A stretch of DNA of 64,000 bases from Kribbella jiaozuonensis (GCF_005233875.1 NZ_SZPZ01000003.1:612479-676478), one strand, 5' to 3'. Shown: positions 7,211 through 16,295, counted from the stretch's first letter. The notes: generated by a model not told the origin, from the letters alone. Numbers and translations: made by a program.

Positions 7211-8806
7211 TCAGCGGGTCTGCGTGGCGGCGTGCGGGAGCCACAGGGTGAACTGGGCGCCGGCGCCGGGGACGTTTCGGGCGTAGATCATGCCGCCGTG
7301 TTGTTCGGCTGCGTGTTTGACGATGGCCAGGCCCAGGCCGGAGCCGGGGCGGCTGCGGGCCTCGCTGGAGCGGTAGAAGCGCTCGAAGACGTGGGGCAGG
7401 TCTGCCTCGGCTATGCCGGGGCCGGAGTCCGTGACTGTGAGTACGCCGTCCAGCAGTCGGACTGTCACGTGTCCGATCGGCTGGCCGTCGCTGCGCTGCT
7501 CCGCGTCCTCTGGGGTGCTGTACTTCGCCGCGTTGTCGAGCAGGTTGGTGACGGCACGGCCTAGTAGGCGCTCGTCGCCCCAGACCGGGAACGGAGTGAT
7601 CTGCACGTCCCACTCCAGTCCGGGTGCGCGGCGGCGTACCTTCATCACCGCGTCCTCGACGACGTTGGAGAGCTCGATCAGCTCAGCGTTGCGTACCTGG
7701 GGTGTGTCGCGGGCCAGCTCGGTCAGGTCACCGATGAGGGTGGTCAGCTCGTCCATCTGGGCGCGTACGTCGTCGAGCAGCTGCTGACGGTCTTCAGGGC
7801 GGAGTCCGCCGCGTTTGTCGGCTTGGGCGAGCAGGTCGAGGTTGGTGCGGACGCTGGTGAGGGGTGTGCGCAGCTCGTGGCCGGCGTCACCGACAAGGCG
7901 ACGCTGCCGGTCGCGCGACTGTGCGAGGGCGCCGAGCATGGCGTTGAACGCCATGGCTAGTCGGGAGATCTCGTCCGTGCCGCCTACTGGGATCGGCTTC
8001 AGGTCCTCGGTCCGGGCGACGTGTTCCGCCGCACCGGTCAACCGAGCCAACGGGCGGAGACCGGAGCGCGCGACGGCGTTGCCAGCCAGCGCGGCGCCGA
8101 TCACGCCGATGAGCCCGAACGCCCACAGCACCACGCCGAGGTTGTGGAGGGTCTCGTCGATCGACCCCAGAGACTGTGCCACGACCAGCGCCCCAGGCTG
8201 GAGATAGGTCTGTGGATCCTCGGAGCAGTCGCGGCTCAACCCAGCGGGGCAGTAGCGAGCGGGCACGGCGATCACCCGGAAGTGTGAGCCGCCGTTCCGC
8301 ACGCCGACCGTGCGCAGGCTGGCCTCGTTGCCCTGGTCCCGGGCGACCTGCAGCTCGTCGTCGCCCATCGGGGGCAGGAGGCTGCTGCGCGCGCCGAACT
8401 GTTGCCCCTCCGCGCTGATCACGCCGACGCGGATGTCGCTTAGGCCGAGCGCGTCCGACGGCACGGTCTGCAGGACGGTGAGGTCGGTCAGCACGCCCTT
8501 CTGTGCTGCCTGGACCGCGCGCTGGGTGAGGCTGTTGTCGAGGTTTTGGTACATCTGTTGGCGCACGGTGATGTACGCCGCGACGCTCACGATCGCGACC
8601 GCCAGCCCGACCGCGACCGCGGCCAGCAGCGTCACACGCGCGTGCAGGCTGAGCTTGTGGAGGGTTTCGTTCCACCAGCTCTGGGTGCGGGCGGCAGTCG
8701 CCGCCACGCGGTTTCCGTTGCTCTTGGCAACAGGTTGTGCGGGTTGTTGCGGCCGCTGCGGTCGTCCGGCGTACGACGGGAAGTCGTCGGGGTGTTGCTG
8801 GCTCAC
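7211..8806 (-). CDS. mprB: MprB-like sensor histidine kinase
   Basis: A 531-residue two-component kinase. Membrane helices at about 57-81 and 223-246 enclose an extracellular sensor loop with a Cys pair (CPAGLSRDC). HAMP, HisKA with His310 (GDAGHELRTPLTS) and HATPase_c follow, with N box LLDNAAKYS, G1 VTDSGPGI and G2 GSGLGLAI. It overlaps the upstream response-regulator gene by four bases and is followed by the HtrA gene. In mycobacteria MprAB senses envelope stress and controls pepD; the same role is inferred from synteny. The cytoplasmic N-terminus is unusually long and proline/glutamine rich. Confidence 0.92.
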   Translation of the reverse strand: MSQQHPDDFPSYAGRPQRPQQPAQPVAKSNGNRVAATAARTQSWWNETLHKLSLHARVTLLAAVAVGLAVAIVSVAAYITVRQQMYQNLDNSLTQRAVQAAQKGVLTDLTVLQTVPSDALGLSDIRVGVISAEGQQFGARSSLLPPMGDDELQVARDQGNEASLRTVGVRNGGSHFRVIAVPARYCPAGLSRDCSEDPQTYLQPGALVVAQSLGSIDETLHNLGVVLWAFGLIGVIGAALAGNAVARSGLRPLARLTGAAEHVARTEDLKPIPVGGTDEISRLAMAFNAMLGALAQSRDRQRRLVGDAGHELRTPLTSVRTNLDLLAQADKRGGLRPEDRQQLLDDVRAQMDELTTLIGDLTELARDTPQVRNAELIELSNVVEDAVMKVRRRAPGLEWDVQITPFPVWGDERLLGRAVTNLLDNAAKYSTPEDAEQRSDGQPIGHVTVRLLDGVLTVTDSGPGIAEADLPHVFERFYRSSEARSRPGSGLGLAIVKHAAEQHGGMIYARNVPGAGAQFTLWLPHAATQTR

Positions 8807-9495
8807 GGTGGGGTGTCCCTCAGCACGTACCCGATGCCGCGGACGGTGTGGATCAGGCGGGGCAGGCCGTTGACCTCGGTCTTGCGGCGCAGGTAGCCGA
8901 TGTAGACCTCGAGCGAGTTCGCCGTGGTCGGGAAGTCGTAGCCCCAGACCGCGTCCAGGATCACCGCGCGCTCCAGCACGCGGCGCGGGTTGCGGATCAG
9001 CAGCTCGAGCAGCGAGAACTCGGTCCGGGTGAGCTGCATCGCGACGTCACCCCGGTGCACCTCGTGCGCGTCGACGTCGACCACGAGGTCGGCGTACTGC
9101 AGGACTTCGCCGCGCTGGCCGCCCTCGCCGGGCGTCGTGCTGCGTCGCAGCAGTGCGCGCAGCCGGGCCAGCAGCTCCTCGAGCGCGAACGGTTTGGTCA
9201 GGTAGTCGTCGCCGCCGGCGTCCAGGCCGTCGACCCGGTCCGCGACCGCGTCCCGCGCGGTCAGCACCAGGATCGGCACATTGTTGCCCGCGGCCCGCAA
9301 GGCCTTGGTGGTCTCCAGGCCGTCCAGCCGCGGCATCATCACGTCCATCACCACGACGTCCGGCTCGACGTTGCCGATCACCGCGAGCGCCTCCGCGCCG
9401 TCGGACGCGGTCACCACCTCGAAGTCGTTGAACTCCAGCGAACGGCGCAGCGAGTCCCGGACCGCCCGGTCGTCGTCCACCACCAGTACCCGCAT
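8803..9495 (-). CDS. mprA: MprA-like OmpR-family response regulator
   Basis: A 230-residue regulator. The receiver domain has the acidic pocket D7-D9, phosphoacceptor Asp51 in VVVMDVMMP, and the conserved Lys of YLTKPF. The C-terminal winged helix (QLTRTEFSLLELL to HTVRGIGYVLR) is of the OmpR/PhoB type. It is first in a three-gene operon with the kinase and HtrA-like protease, translationally coupled to the kinase by an ATGA overlap. An upstream GGAGCGGGG motif provides a ribosome site. Confidence 0.93.
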   Translation of the reverse strand: MRVLVVDDDRAVRDSLRRSLEFNDFEVVTASDGAEALAVIGNVEPDVVVMDVMMPRLDGLETTKALRAAGNNVPILVLTARDAVADRVDGLDAGGDDYLTKPFALEELLARLRALLRRSTTPGEGGQRGEVLQYADLVVDVDAHEVHRGDVAMQLTRTEFSLLELLIRNPRRVLERAVILDAVWGYDFPTTANSLEVYIGYLRRKTEVNGLPRLIHTVRGIGYVLRDTPP

Positions 9496-9602
9496 CGTCT
9501 TGCCCCGCTCCGCTCGAAGTTCCGCTCAGCCGAGAGTAGGTCGCTTCTTTGAGAATCGCCTGAGAACCCGCTGATCGCTCGCCCAACACCTCCAGCACAC
9601 CT

Positions 9603-9608
9603 TAGGTT
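9603..9608 (+). promoter_or_regulatory. -10 box (TAGGTT) of acetamidase-like gene
   Basis: TAGGTT, seven bases, then GTG at 9616; no ribosome site is evident. Confidence 0.45.
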
Positions 9609-9615
9609 GCCAGAC

Positions 9616-10608
9616 GTGGACCTTCTCGAATTCACCCCTGAGCCCGCTGAACTCGCCTGGACCTTCGGCGGTGCGCCGCCCGTACGCCGGGTCAAGCCCG
9701 GTACCGCCCTGCGGTTGTGGACCGAGGATGCGTTCGCCGGCAGCCTCCGCAGTACGACGGATCTGGCCAGCGCCTCGCTGAACATGCCGTTCGTGAACCC
9801 GCAGACCGGGCCGTTCTACGTCGAGGGCGCCGAGCCGGGGGACACCCTGGCGCTGCACTTCGTCGAGCTGACGCCGGCCCGGACCTGGGGCGCCTCGGCG
9901 ACCATCCCGTTCTTCGGCGGCCTGACCAGCACGGACCGGACCGCCACGCTGCAGGACCCCCTGCCCGAGCGGACCTGGATCTACGAGGTGGATACGGTCA
10001 ACCAGACCGTCGGGTTCCAGGCGCAGGGGAGCGACCTGGAGATCGCTCTGCCGCTGGAGCCGATGCTCGGCACGGTCGGTGTGGCACCGGCCGCCGGTGA
10101 GGTCCGGTCAGCGCTGGTGCCGGACATGTTCGGCGGCAATATGGATACGCCGGAGATGCGTGCCGACTCGACCTGCTACCTGAGGGTGAACGTCGAGGGC
10201 GCCCTGTTCTCGGTCGGCGACGGCCACTACCGCCAGGGCGAGGGCGAGTCCTGCGGTACGGCGGTCGAGGGCGCGATGAACGTCGTACTGATCGTCGACC
10301 TGCTCAAGACGCCCGGACCGGTCTGGCCGCGGCTGGAGAACGACGAGTACCTCGCTGTCATCGGTTCGGCCCGCCCGCTCGAGGACGCGTGGCGAGCCGG
10401 CCAGGTCGACATGGTCAACTGGCTCGGCTCGCTCTACGGCCTGGACAAGCTGGACGCGTACCAGCTGCTCAGCCAAGTCAGTGAGGTCCCGCTGGCCAAC
10501 GTGGTAGACGCCAACTACAGCGTGGTCACCAAGGTTCCGAAGCGCCTGCTCCCACCGGTCACGGCGTACGACGGCATCCACCAGCACCTGCGCACCGCGT
10601 TCAGCTGA
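9616..10608 (+). CDS. acetamidase/formamidase family protein
   Basis: A 330-residue protein of the FmdA/AmdA family, which hydrolyse short amides to ammonium and carboxylate. Recognisable stretches are the N-terminal substrate/metal region (NMPFVNPQTGPFYVEGAEPGD), the GGNMDTPEM segment, and the VGDGHYRQGEGESCGTAVE motif that carries metal-binding and active-site residues. A TTG at 9607 is in frame but GTG at 9616 fits the TAGGTT box. The exact amide is unknown. Its stop overlaps the convergent luciferase-like gene by eight bases. Confidence 0.88.
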   Translation: MDLLEFTPEPAELAWTFGGAPPVRRVKPGTALRLWTEDAFAGSLRSTTDLASASLNMPFVNPQTGPFYVEGAEPGDTLALHFVELTPARTWGASATIPFFGGLTSTDRTATLQDPLPERTWIYEVDTVNQTVGFQAQGSDLEIALPLEPMLGTVGVAPAAGEVRSALVPDMFGGNMDTPEMRADSTCYLRVNVEGALFSVGDGHYRQGEGESCGTAVEGAMNVVLIVDLLKTPGPVWPRLENDEYLAVIGSARPLEDAWRAGQVDMVNWLGSLYGLDKLDAYQLLSQVSEVPLANVVDANYSVVTKVPKRLLPPVTAYDGIHQHLRTAFS

Positions 10609-11575
10609 ACTGCTGTACGACGTCGTCCGCGTATCGCTGCATCGGCTCGTGGTCGTAGGCGACGCCAGGGATGTAGGAGATGACGTAGTCGATCCCCGCC
10701 TCGGCGAGCTGCTCCACGTGCTCGCTGAGCTCCTTCGTCGTGATCACGTCCGCCAGCACGTGGGACGTCCCGCCGGAACCGATCTCCCGGAACTCCTCCA
10801 GGCTGTACCGCCCACGGGCCTTGGCCGTCGCGGTCACCGGATCGGCGCCGGACTCGATCGGGAACACGTTCAGGCTGGTCGACTTGATGATCTCGTCGTA
10901 GTCGCGGCCGACGTCCTCGCAGTGCTGCCGGAGGATCGCGAGCTTGTGCTTGATCACGTCGACACGTCCGGTGCCGAAGTTGCAGGCGTCACCGTACTTT
11001 GCAACTAGTCGCAATGTAACGCGTTCACCACCGCCGCCGATCCAGAGCTTGGGCTTGCGCCGCGGTACGACGAACGGCTTGTCGACCGAGTGGTACTGCC
11101 CCTCGAACACGACGTCGTCCTCGGTCCACAGCCGATGGATCAGCTCGACGGACTCGACGAACGAACCCATCCGCTCCCTCTGACTTGTCCACGGGTACCC
11201 GTAGGCCTTCCACTCGTGCTCGGACCAGCCGGCGCCGAGTCCGGCGTACATGCGCCCGTGGCTCGCCACATCGACCGTCGCGGCCAGCTTCGCGACCAGG
11301 GCGGGGTTGCGGTACCCGTTGCAGCCGACCAGTTGGCCCAGGTTCACCCGAGACGTGTCACGGGCCAGAGCGGCCGTCGTGGTCCACATCTCGAAGACGG
11401 ACTCGCGGACCGGCTCCGGGACGGTGTGGAAGTGGTCGAAGAGCCAGATCGAGTCCCACGGACCTGCGTCTGCTGCCTTGGCCACGGCGGTCATGGCCTC
11501 CCACTGCTCGACGGGGTCCTCCAACTCGACCAGATCCATCCGCCAGCCTTGCGGTACGAACACTCCGAACTTCAT
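10601..11575 (-). CDS. LLM-class F420-dependent oxidoreductase
   Basis: A 324-residue luciferase-like monooxygenase-family TIM barrel. Typical features are the N-terminal MKFGVFVPQGW, WDSIWLFDHFH, the LGAGWSEHEWKAYGYPW segment and the RKPKLWIGGGGE strand. In actinobacteria most such proteins use F420 rather than FMN; that assignment is inferred from lineage. Its ATG overlaps the stop of the EamA gene (ATGA), so the two are cotranscribed. A much longer in-frame extension upstream is the antisense/out-of-frame shadow of the transporter and is rejected. Confidence 0.88.
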   Translation of the reverse strand: MKFGVFVPQGWRMDLVELEDPVEQWEAMTAVAKAADAGPWDSIWLFDHFHTVPEPVRESVFEMWTTTAALARDTSRVNLGQLVGCNGYRNPALVAKLAATVDVASHGRMYAGLGAGWSEHEWKAYGYPWTSQRERMGSFVESVELIHRLWTEDDVVFEGQYHSVDKPFVVPRRKPKLWIGGGGERVTLRLVAKYGDACNFGTGRVDVIKHKLAILRQHCEDVGRDYDEIIKSTSLNVFPIESGADPVTATAKARGRYSLEEFREIGSGGTSHVLADVITTKELSEHVEQLAEAGIDYVISYIPGVAYDHEPMQRYADDVVQQFS

Positions 11576-12471
11576 GCGGTCCTCCGAGAGATTGCGACTC
11601 CAGTCAGGCACAGCGCCCCGCCGGCCAGCGCAAGCACGGCAGGGGTCTCGCCCAGGAACAGCCAGCCGAGCACGATCGCCACCACCGGTACGGCGTACAC
11701 CGTCACGCCCATCCGTCCCGCACTCGTACGGCGGAGCGCGAAGGCCCACGTGGTGAAGCCGAGCGCGGTGGGGAAGGCAGCCAGGTACACGACCCACCAG
11801 ATCGTCGATGCGTCGGCAGTGCGGAGCTCGTCGACCAGCGTGGGCGCGAAGGGCAGGCAGACGACCGCACCGATGGTGCAGGCGAGCCAGGTGACCTCAG
11901 CGGCAGGCAGTCGGCTCAGCAGCGGTTTCTGCGTGACCACGCCGACGGCGTACGAGATCGCGGCGACGACACAGAGGACGACGCCCCAGGTCTCGGCGCG
12001 GCCGCTGGAGGTCGACGTACCGATGATGACGATGCCGGCGAACGCGACCAGACCGCCGATCACCAGCTGCCGCGGGAAGCCTTCGCCGAGACCAAGGCCC
12101 GCGAGTACGGCGATCAGCAGTGGGGCGATGTGGACGAGCATGGCCGACGTACCGGCGTCGAGACGCCGCTCGGCCTCGTTGAGAGAGATGTTGTAGACGC
12201 CGAACCACAGCACGCCGCAGGCGATCAGCGGCAGCCAGTCGCGCCGAGTGGGCCACCGGCGTACGGCGGGCGTGCGGCGGGTGAACAGAAGGGCGCCGAG
12301 GAAGATGCTGCCGAGTCCGAGCCGGGCCAGCGACAGCGCTCCGGCCGAGATCTCGGTGCCGACATGCCGGATGGCGACGAACGACGAGGCCCACAGGACG
12401 ACGGTCACGGTAGCGGCGCCGGCGGCGAGACCGGCCCGGGGCGGGGCTTCTGCGAGGGTTGTCACGGTCAC
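11572..12471 (-). CDS. EamA/DMT-family transporter
   Basis: A 299-residue membrane protein with about ten hydrophobic helices arranged as two EamA repeats, the typical layout of RhaT/EamA metabolite exporters. GTG start. It is divergent from an Lrp/AsnC regulator 57 bases away, a common pairing for amino-acid exporters, and the downstream luciferase-like gene is translationally coupled. An amino-acid or related metabolite substrate is inferred only from that regulator. Confidence 0.87.
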   Translation of the reverse strand: MTVTTLAEAPPRAGLAAGAATVTVVLWASSFVAIRHVGTEISAGALSLARLGLGSIFLGALLFTRRTPAVRRWPTRRDWLPLIACGVLWFGVYNISLNEAERRLDAGTSAMLVHIAPLLIAVLAGLGLGEGFPRQLVIGGLVAFAGIVIIGTSTSSGRAETWGVVLCVVAAISYAVGVVTQKPLLSRLPAAEVTWLACTIGAVVCLPFAPTLVDELRTADASTIWWVVYLAAFPTALGFTTWAFALRRTSAGRMGVTVYAVPVVAIVLGWLFLGETPAVLALAGGALCLTGVAISRRTA

Positions 12472-12528
12472 TACAGTAAGAACGGAGTCTGCGTGTTTCC
12501 ATGGCAGATCGGAGCCTAGGAGGCGGTT

Positions 12529-13032
12529 GTGCTTACCGAAACGAGAAGCCAGATGCTGGATGAGCTCAATACTCGGATCCTGGACGAGCTGATCGCCGAC
12601 CCTCGGTTACGGACCACCGAGCTGGCGCGCCGGCTGGGCGTCTCCACGCCGACCGTGCGGGAGCGGGTCGCGCGGCTGGAGGAGTCCGGCGTGATCCGCG
12701 GGTACCGCGTCGACATCGACCCGGCGGCGCTCGGCCGACCGGTCGCCGCCTGGGTGCGGCTGCGGCCGGGACCTAACCAGATCTCGAGGATCATCGAGCT
12801 GGCCGGACGTACGCCGGAAGTCGTCGAGTGCCACCGGATCTCGGGTGAGGACTGCTTCCTGATGCGCGTCCAGGTCGCCGAGATCGCCGCTCTCGAGGAC
12901 GTTCTGGACAAGTTCCTGGTGCACGGCCAGACCACCAGCTCGTTCATCGTCTCGACGCCGGTCCCGCCAAGGTCGGTGCCGTTGTCCGCTGGGCGAACCC
13001 CAACCAGCGCTCGGAGTGGTCTGCATCACTAG
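12529..13032 (+). CDS. Lrp/AsnC-family transcriptional regulator
   Basis: A 167-residue regulator with an N-terminal AsnC-type helix-turn-helix (LRTTELARRLGVSTPTVRERV) and the C-terminal RAM effector-binding domain. The GTG start has a strong AGGAGG site. It is divergent from the EamA transporter and probably controls it, and perhaps itself, in response to an amino acid. The C-terminal 15 residues are a disordered Ser/Pro/Arg-rich tail. Confidence 0.9.
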   Translation: MLTETRSQMLDELNTRILDELIADPRLRTTELARRLGVSTPTVRERVARLEESGVIRGYRVDIDPAALGRPVAAWVRLRPGPNQISRIIELAGRTPEVVECHRISGEDCFLMRVQVAEIAALEDVLDKFLVHGQTTSSFIVSTPVPPRSVPLSAGRTPTSARSGLHH

Positions 13033-13075
13033 TCTGGTGCCGACTTCAGCGACGTTCCCGGAAGGACCCTGGCCC

Positions 13076-14287
13076 ATGGCTGCCGACAAGTCTGTCCGCA
13101 GAGTTGCCCTGCTCACCGCCGGCGGGCTCGCGCCCTGCCTGTCGTCCGCCGTCGGCGGACTGATCGAGCGCTACACCGAGGTGGCGCCCGACGTGGAGAT
13201 CATCGCCTACCTGAACGGGTACCACGGCCTGCTCAGCGGCCGGTTCCTCGACGTCACGCCGGAGGTGCGGGAGAAGGCGTCGCTGCTGCACAAGTTCGGC
13301 GGCAGCCCGATCGGCAACAGCCGGGTGAAGCTGACCAACACCGCCGACCTGGTCAAGCGCGGCCTGATCCAGGACGGGCAGAACGCCCTCCAGGTCGCAG
13401 CCGAGCGCCTGGTCGCGGACGGTGTCGACGTACTGCACACCATCGGCGGCGACGACACCAACACCACGGCCGCCGACCTCGCGGCGTACCTGCACGAGCA
13501 CGACTACGACCTGACCGTGGTCGGCCTGCCGAAGACCATCGACAACGACGTGATCCCGATCCGGCAGAGCCTGGGCGCGTGGACCGCGGCCGAGCAGGGC
13601 GCGCTGTTCGCCCGCAACATCATCGCCGAGCACAGCTCGAACCCGCGGATGCTGATCGTCCACGAGGTGATGGGCCGGAACTGCGGATGGTTGACCGCGG
13701 CAACGGCTCAGGAGTACCAGCAGTGGGTCGACGAGCAGGAGTGGAACCCGGGCATCGGCCTGGACAAGTCAGGTTGGTCGGTGCACGCCGTGTACGTGCC
13801 TGAGGCAACGATCGACCTGGACGCCGAGGCCGAGCGGCTGCGCAAGGTGATGGACTCCGAGGACTGCGTCAACATCTTCCTCTCCGAGGGTGCCGGCGTG
13901 CCGTCCATCGTGGCCGAACTCGAGGCTCGCGGCGAGGACGTCCCGCGGGACCCGTTCGGGCACGTGAAGCTGGACACGATCAACCCGGGTGCCTGGTTCG
14001 CCAAGCAGTTCGCCGAGCGGATCGGCGCCGAGAAGACGATGGTGCAGAAGAGCGGGTACTTCAGCCGTTCGGCCGCGTCCAACGACCGCGATCTCGCGCT
14101 GATCAAGGAGTGCACCGACTACGCCGTCGACGCGGCGCTGCGCGGTGAGAGCGGTGTGGTCGGCCACGACGAGGAGCGCGGCGACGAGCTGCGCGCGATC
14201 GAGTTCCCGCGGATCGCCGGCGGTAAGGAATTCGACCCGACCGTCGACTGGTTCGTCAGCCTGAAGTCGGGGATCGGCCAGAGCTAG
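13076..14287 (+). CDS. pfp: 6-phosphofructokinase, PPi-dependent type
   Basis: A 403-residue group of phosphofructokinases acting in glycolysis/gluconeogenesis on fructose 6-phosphate and fructose 1,6-bisphosphate. Two sequence signatures point to pyrophosphate use: GGDD at 124-127, where ATP enzymes have GGDG, and PKTIDND at 152-158 with the PPi-type Lys. ATG at 13076 follows a GGAAGG site; an earlier in-frame start would add 20 unrelated residues. Length is near that of single-subunit PPi-PFKs of actinomycetes. Stop overlaps the convergent phosphatase stop. Confidence 0.92.
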   Translation: MAADKSVRRVALLTAGGLAPCLSSAVGGLIERYTEVAPDVEIIAYLNGYHGLLSGRFLDVTPEVREKASLLHKFGGSPIGNSRVKLTNTADLVKRGLIQDGQNALQVAAERLVADGVDVLHTIGGDDTNTTAADLAAYLHEHDYDLTVVGLPKTIDNDVIPIRQSLGAWTAAEQGALFARNIIAEHSSNPRMLIVHEVMGRNCGWLTAATAQEYQQWVDEQEWNPGIGLDKSGWSVHAVYVPEATIDLDAEAERLRKVMDSEDCVNIFLSEGAGVPSIVAELEARGEDVPRDPFGHVKLDTINPGAWFAKQFAERIGAEKTMVQKSGYFSRSAASNDRDLALIKECTDYAVDAALRGESGVVGHDEERGDELRAIEFPRIAGGKEFDPTVDWFVSLKSGIGQS

Positions 14288-14700
14288 CCGGCCTTGAGGC
14301 GGCCGACCCACTGGTCGGCCGCCTTCTCGATCTGCGCCAGGACCTCGTCGAAGCCCTCGTCCTCGCCGTAGTACGGATCCGGTACGTCGTCAGCCGCGAA
14401 CAGCTGCGCCGTCGTACCCCGGCGACTCAGCTCGGCGACGTGTCCCGAGTCCATGGCGAGGGTGAGGTCCGCGGCGCGCTCGAACTGGCGAGCCCGGTGC
14501 GCGCTGCCGTCGTACCCGCGCCGGCGTAGTGCGGCCGCGGCGCGGGGGTCCATCCGGTCGCCGACGTGCCAGCCGCCGGTGCCTGAGCTGGTCACCTCGA
14601 CGTCGTCGATCCCGGCGTCGGCGAGCTTGGCCCGCAGTACCACCTCGGCCATCGGCGACCGGCAGATGTTCCCGGTGCAGACGATCTCGACGTGCCGCAC
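14284..14700 (-). CDS. low-molecular-weight protein-tyrosine phosphatase
   Basis: A 138-residue arsenate-reductase/LMW-PTP-fold phosphatase. The P-loop CTGNICRSP gives Cys8-x5-Arg14, and the general acid lies in DVPDPYYG. It would remove phosphate from tyrosine residues in the cytoplasm. The GTG start shares its G with the TAG stop of the upstream YvlD gene (TAGTG), so translation is coupled. A longer upstream frame overlapping that gene is rejected. Confidence 0.9.
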   Translation of the reverse strand: MRHVEIVCTGNICRSPMAEVVLRAKLADAGIDDVEVTSSGTGGWHVGDRMDPRAAAALRRRGYDGSAHRARQFERAADLTLAMDSGHVAELSRRGTTAQLFAADDVPDPYYGEDEGFDEVLAQIEKAADQWVGRLKAG

Positions 14701-15086
14701 TAGTGAACTTCGGCCTTGTCCGGCAGGACGAGGTTGATGATCATGCCGACGACAGTGATGATCAGCGCGCCGAAGAGCGCGGCCCAGAAGCCGTCGACGT
14801 GGAACTGGACGTCGAGCTTGCCGGTGATCCAGGACGTCAGCCACAGCATCAGCGCGTTGATCACGAAGGTCAGCAGACCGAGGGTCAGGATCAGCAGTGG
14901 GAAGGACAGCACCTTCACCACGGGCTTCACGATCGCGTTCACGACACCGAAGATCGCGGCGACGATCAGCAGTGTGAGCACGCGCTTGCCGGTGGTCGCG
15001 CCCTGCAGGGTGATACCGGCGACGAGCCAGCTCGCCACCGCCAGCGCGACCGCGTTGGCGAGCAGCCTGATGATCAAGTTCTTCAT
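14700..15086 (-). CDS. YvlD/phage-holin-IV-like small membrane protein
   Basis: A 128-residue protein with four hydrophobic helices, including the conserved AIFGVVNAIVKPVVKVLSFP stretch typical of the YvlD (PF04020) family. Despite the 'mycobacterial phage holin' label used for this superfamily, it is a chromosomal membrane protein and no phage genes surround it. The function of the family is unknown. ATG at 15086 follows a GGGAAGATCGGGG site. It is cotranscribed with the tyrosine phosphatase. Confidence 0.85.
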   Translation of the reverse strand: MKNLIIRLLANAVALAVASWLVAGITLQGATTGKRVLTLLIVAAIFGVVNAIVKPVVKVLSFPLLILTLGLLTFVINALMLWLTSWITGKLDVQFHVDGFWAALFGALIITVVGMIINLVLPDKAEVH

Positions 15087-15151
15087 GCCCCGATCTTCCC
15101 ACCCACGCGGTAGCACGAAGCCCGGTACACACCCTGATCGAACCCTAGGTC

Positions 15152-15188
15152 TTGACACGGAAAATGACCAAGTGATCTGATCATTTTC
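15152..15188 (+). promoter_or_regulatory. promoter/operator of the carbohydrate operon
   Basis: TTGACA (15152-15157) is an ideal -35 box. GAAAATGA (15160-15167) and TCATTTTC (15181-15188) form a perfect 8-bp inverted repeat with a 13-base spacer, ending directly at the ATG at 15189. The -10 (near ATCTGA, 15175-15180) is weak and no ribosome site is present. A repressor bound here would block the -10 and start site; the FadR-type regulator encoded second in the operon is the obvious candidate. Confidence 0.6.
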
Positions 15189-16295
15189 ATGTCACGCCCA
15201 CTGGTAGCAGTTGTCGCGCTGTCACTCACGGCGGCGGGCCTCGGTATGCCTGCCGCCTCCGCCACCCCGTCGAGCTGCAGCGCGGTGAGCACGAACTGGA
15301 CCGCCCGGACGACGCCGCACGCTGCGCCCGAGAGCCTCCTGAACGCCTACAGCAATTCCGGGAAGGGGTGGACCGGAGCGGACAGCACGTACTCCGTCGC
15401 GCTCCCCGGCCGTCGTACGGCGTGGATCTTCTCCGACACGTTCCTCGGCCCGGTCAACCCGGACGGCAGTCGCCCGACGACCGCGCCGTTCATCAACAAC
15501 TCGTTCGTGATCCAGCAGGGCAAGAGCCTGAAGACCGTCACCGGCGGTACGGCGACCAAGCCGACCGCGCTCATCCCGCCGCCGTCCGACGGCTGGTACT
15601 GGATCGGCGCCGCTCAGACCAGCCACGCCGGCCGCGACCTCGACGTGACCGCGCTGCGCTTCGTGAGGACCGGCACGGGTCAGTGGGACTGGCACTGGGC
15701 GAGCAACTACCTCGCCCGGTTCGACACCAAGACGTTCAAGCTCAAGTCGCTCACCCCGCTGCCGTCGGCTGCGAACGTGCAGTGGTCCGGCTGGCTGCTT
15801 CGCGATCGCGGCTACACGTACATCTATGGCGTGGAGGACCTGGGCTCCTCGAAGTACCAGCATGTTGCCCGAGTCCGCGGTGACGACCTGACTGCGAAGC
15901 CGTGGGAGTACTGGACCGGCTCCGGCTGGTCCTCGGACGAGAGCGCATCGGTCCGGGTGCTCGAGGGTGTGGCCAACGAGCACAGCGTCACCCAGTTCAA
16001 GGACGGCTACCTGCTGGTCACGCATGACACCAAGGAGCTGTTCAGCAAGCGGGTCATCGGGTACTTCTCCTGCTCGCCGACCGGTCCGTGGGTGAATCCG
16101 GTCGAGCTGTACCAGGCCCCGGAGACCAGCGGGAACATCATCACGTATAACTCGCACGAGCACCCGGAACTGCGGCGAGGCAACGAGCTCCTGGTCAGCT
16201 ACAACGTCAACAGCCTCGTCAGCGACGACCTGTACGGCGACGTGAGCATCTACCGGCCGCGGTTCCTGGCCGTGACCCTGGCGGCCGCCAAGTGA
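15189..16295 (+). CDS. secreted beta-propeller protein, DUF5005/DUF4185-like
   Basis: A 368-residue exported protein. A Sec signal peptide (about residues 1-26, ending PAASA) precedes a region of repeated Trp/Asp-rich strands (RRTAWIFSDTFLG, FINNSFVIQ, WLLRDRGYTYIYGVED), resembling five-bladed-propeller proteins related to glycoside hydrolases. No catalytic residues can be assigned. It is the first gene of an eight-gene carbohydrate operon, so binding or trimming an extracellular glycan is inferred. The ATG directly abuts the operator repeat, and its stop overlaps the regulator gene by four bases. Confidence 0.8.
   Translation: MSRPLVAVVALSLTAAGLGMPAASATPSSCSAVSTNWTARTTPHAAPESLLNAYSNSGKGWTGADSTYSVALPGRRTAWIFSDTFLGPVNPDGSRPTTAPFINNSFVIQQGKSLKTVTGGTATKPTALIPPPSDGWYWIGAAQTSHAGRDLDVTALRFVRTGTGQWDWHWASNYLARFDTKTFKLKSLTPLPSAANVQWSGWLLRDRGYTYIYGVEDLGSSKYQHVARVRGDDLTAKPWEYWTGSGWSSDESASVRVLEGVANEHSVTQFKDGYLLVTHDTKELFSKRVIGYFSCSPTGPWVNPVELYQAPETSGNIITYNSHEHPELRRGNELLVSYNVNSLVSDDLYGDVSIYRPRFLAVTLAAAK

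Noticed and set aside
14700..15086. 'Phage holin' family label
   Set aside because: The YvlD superfamily is chromosomal in actinobacteria; no phage structural, lysis or integrase genes are present.
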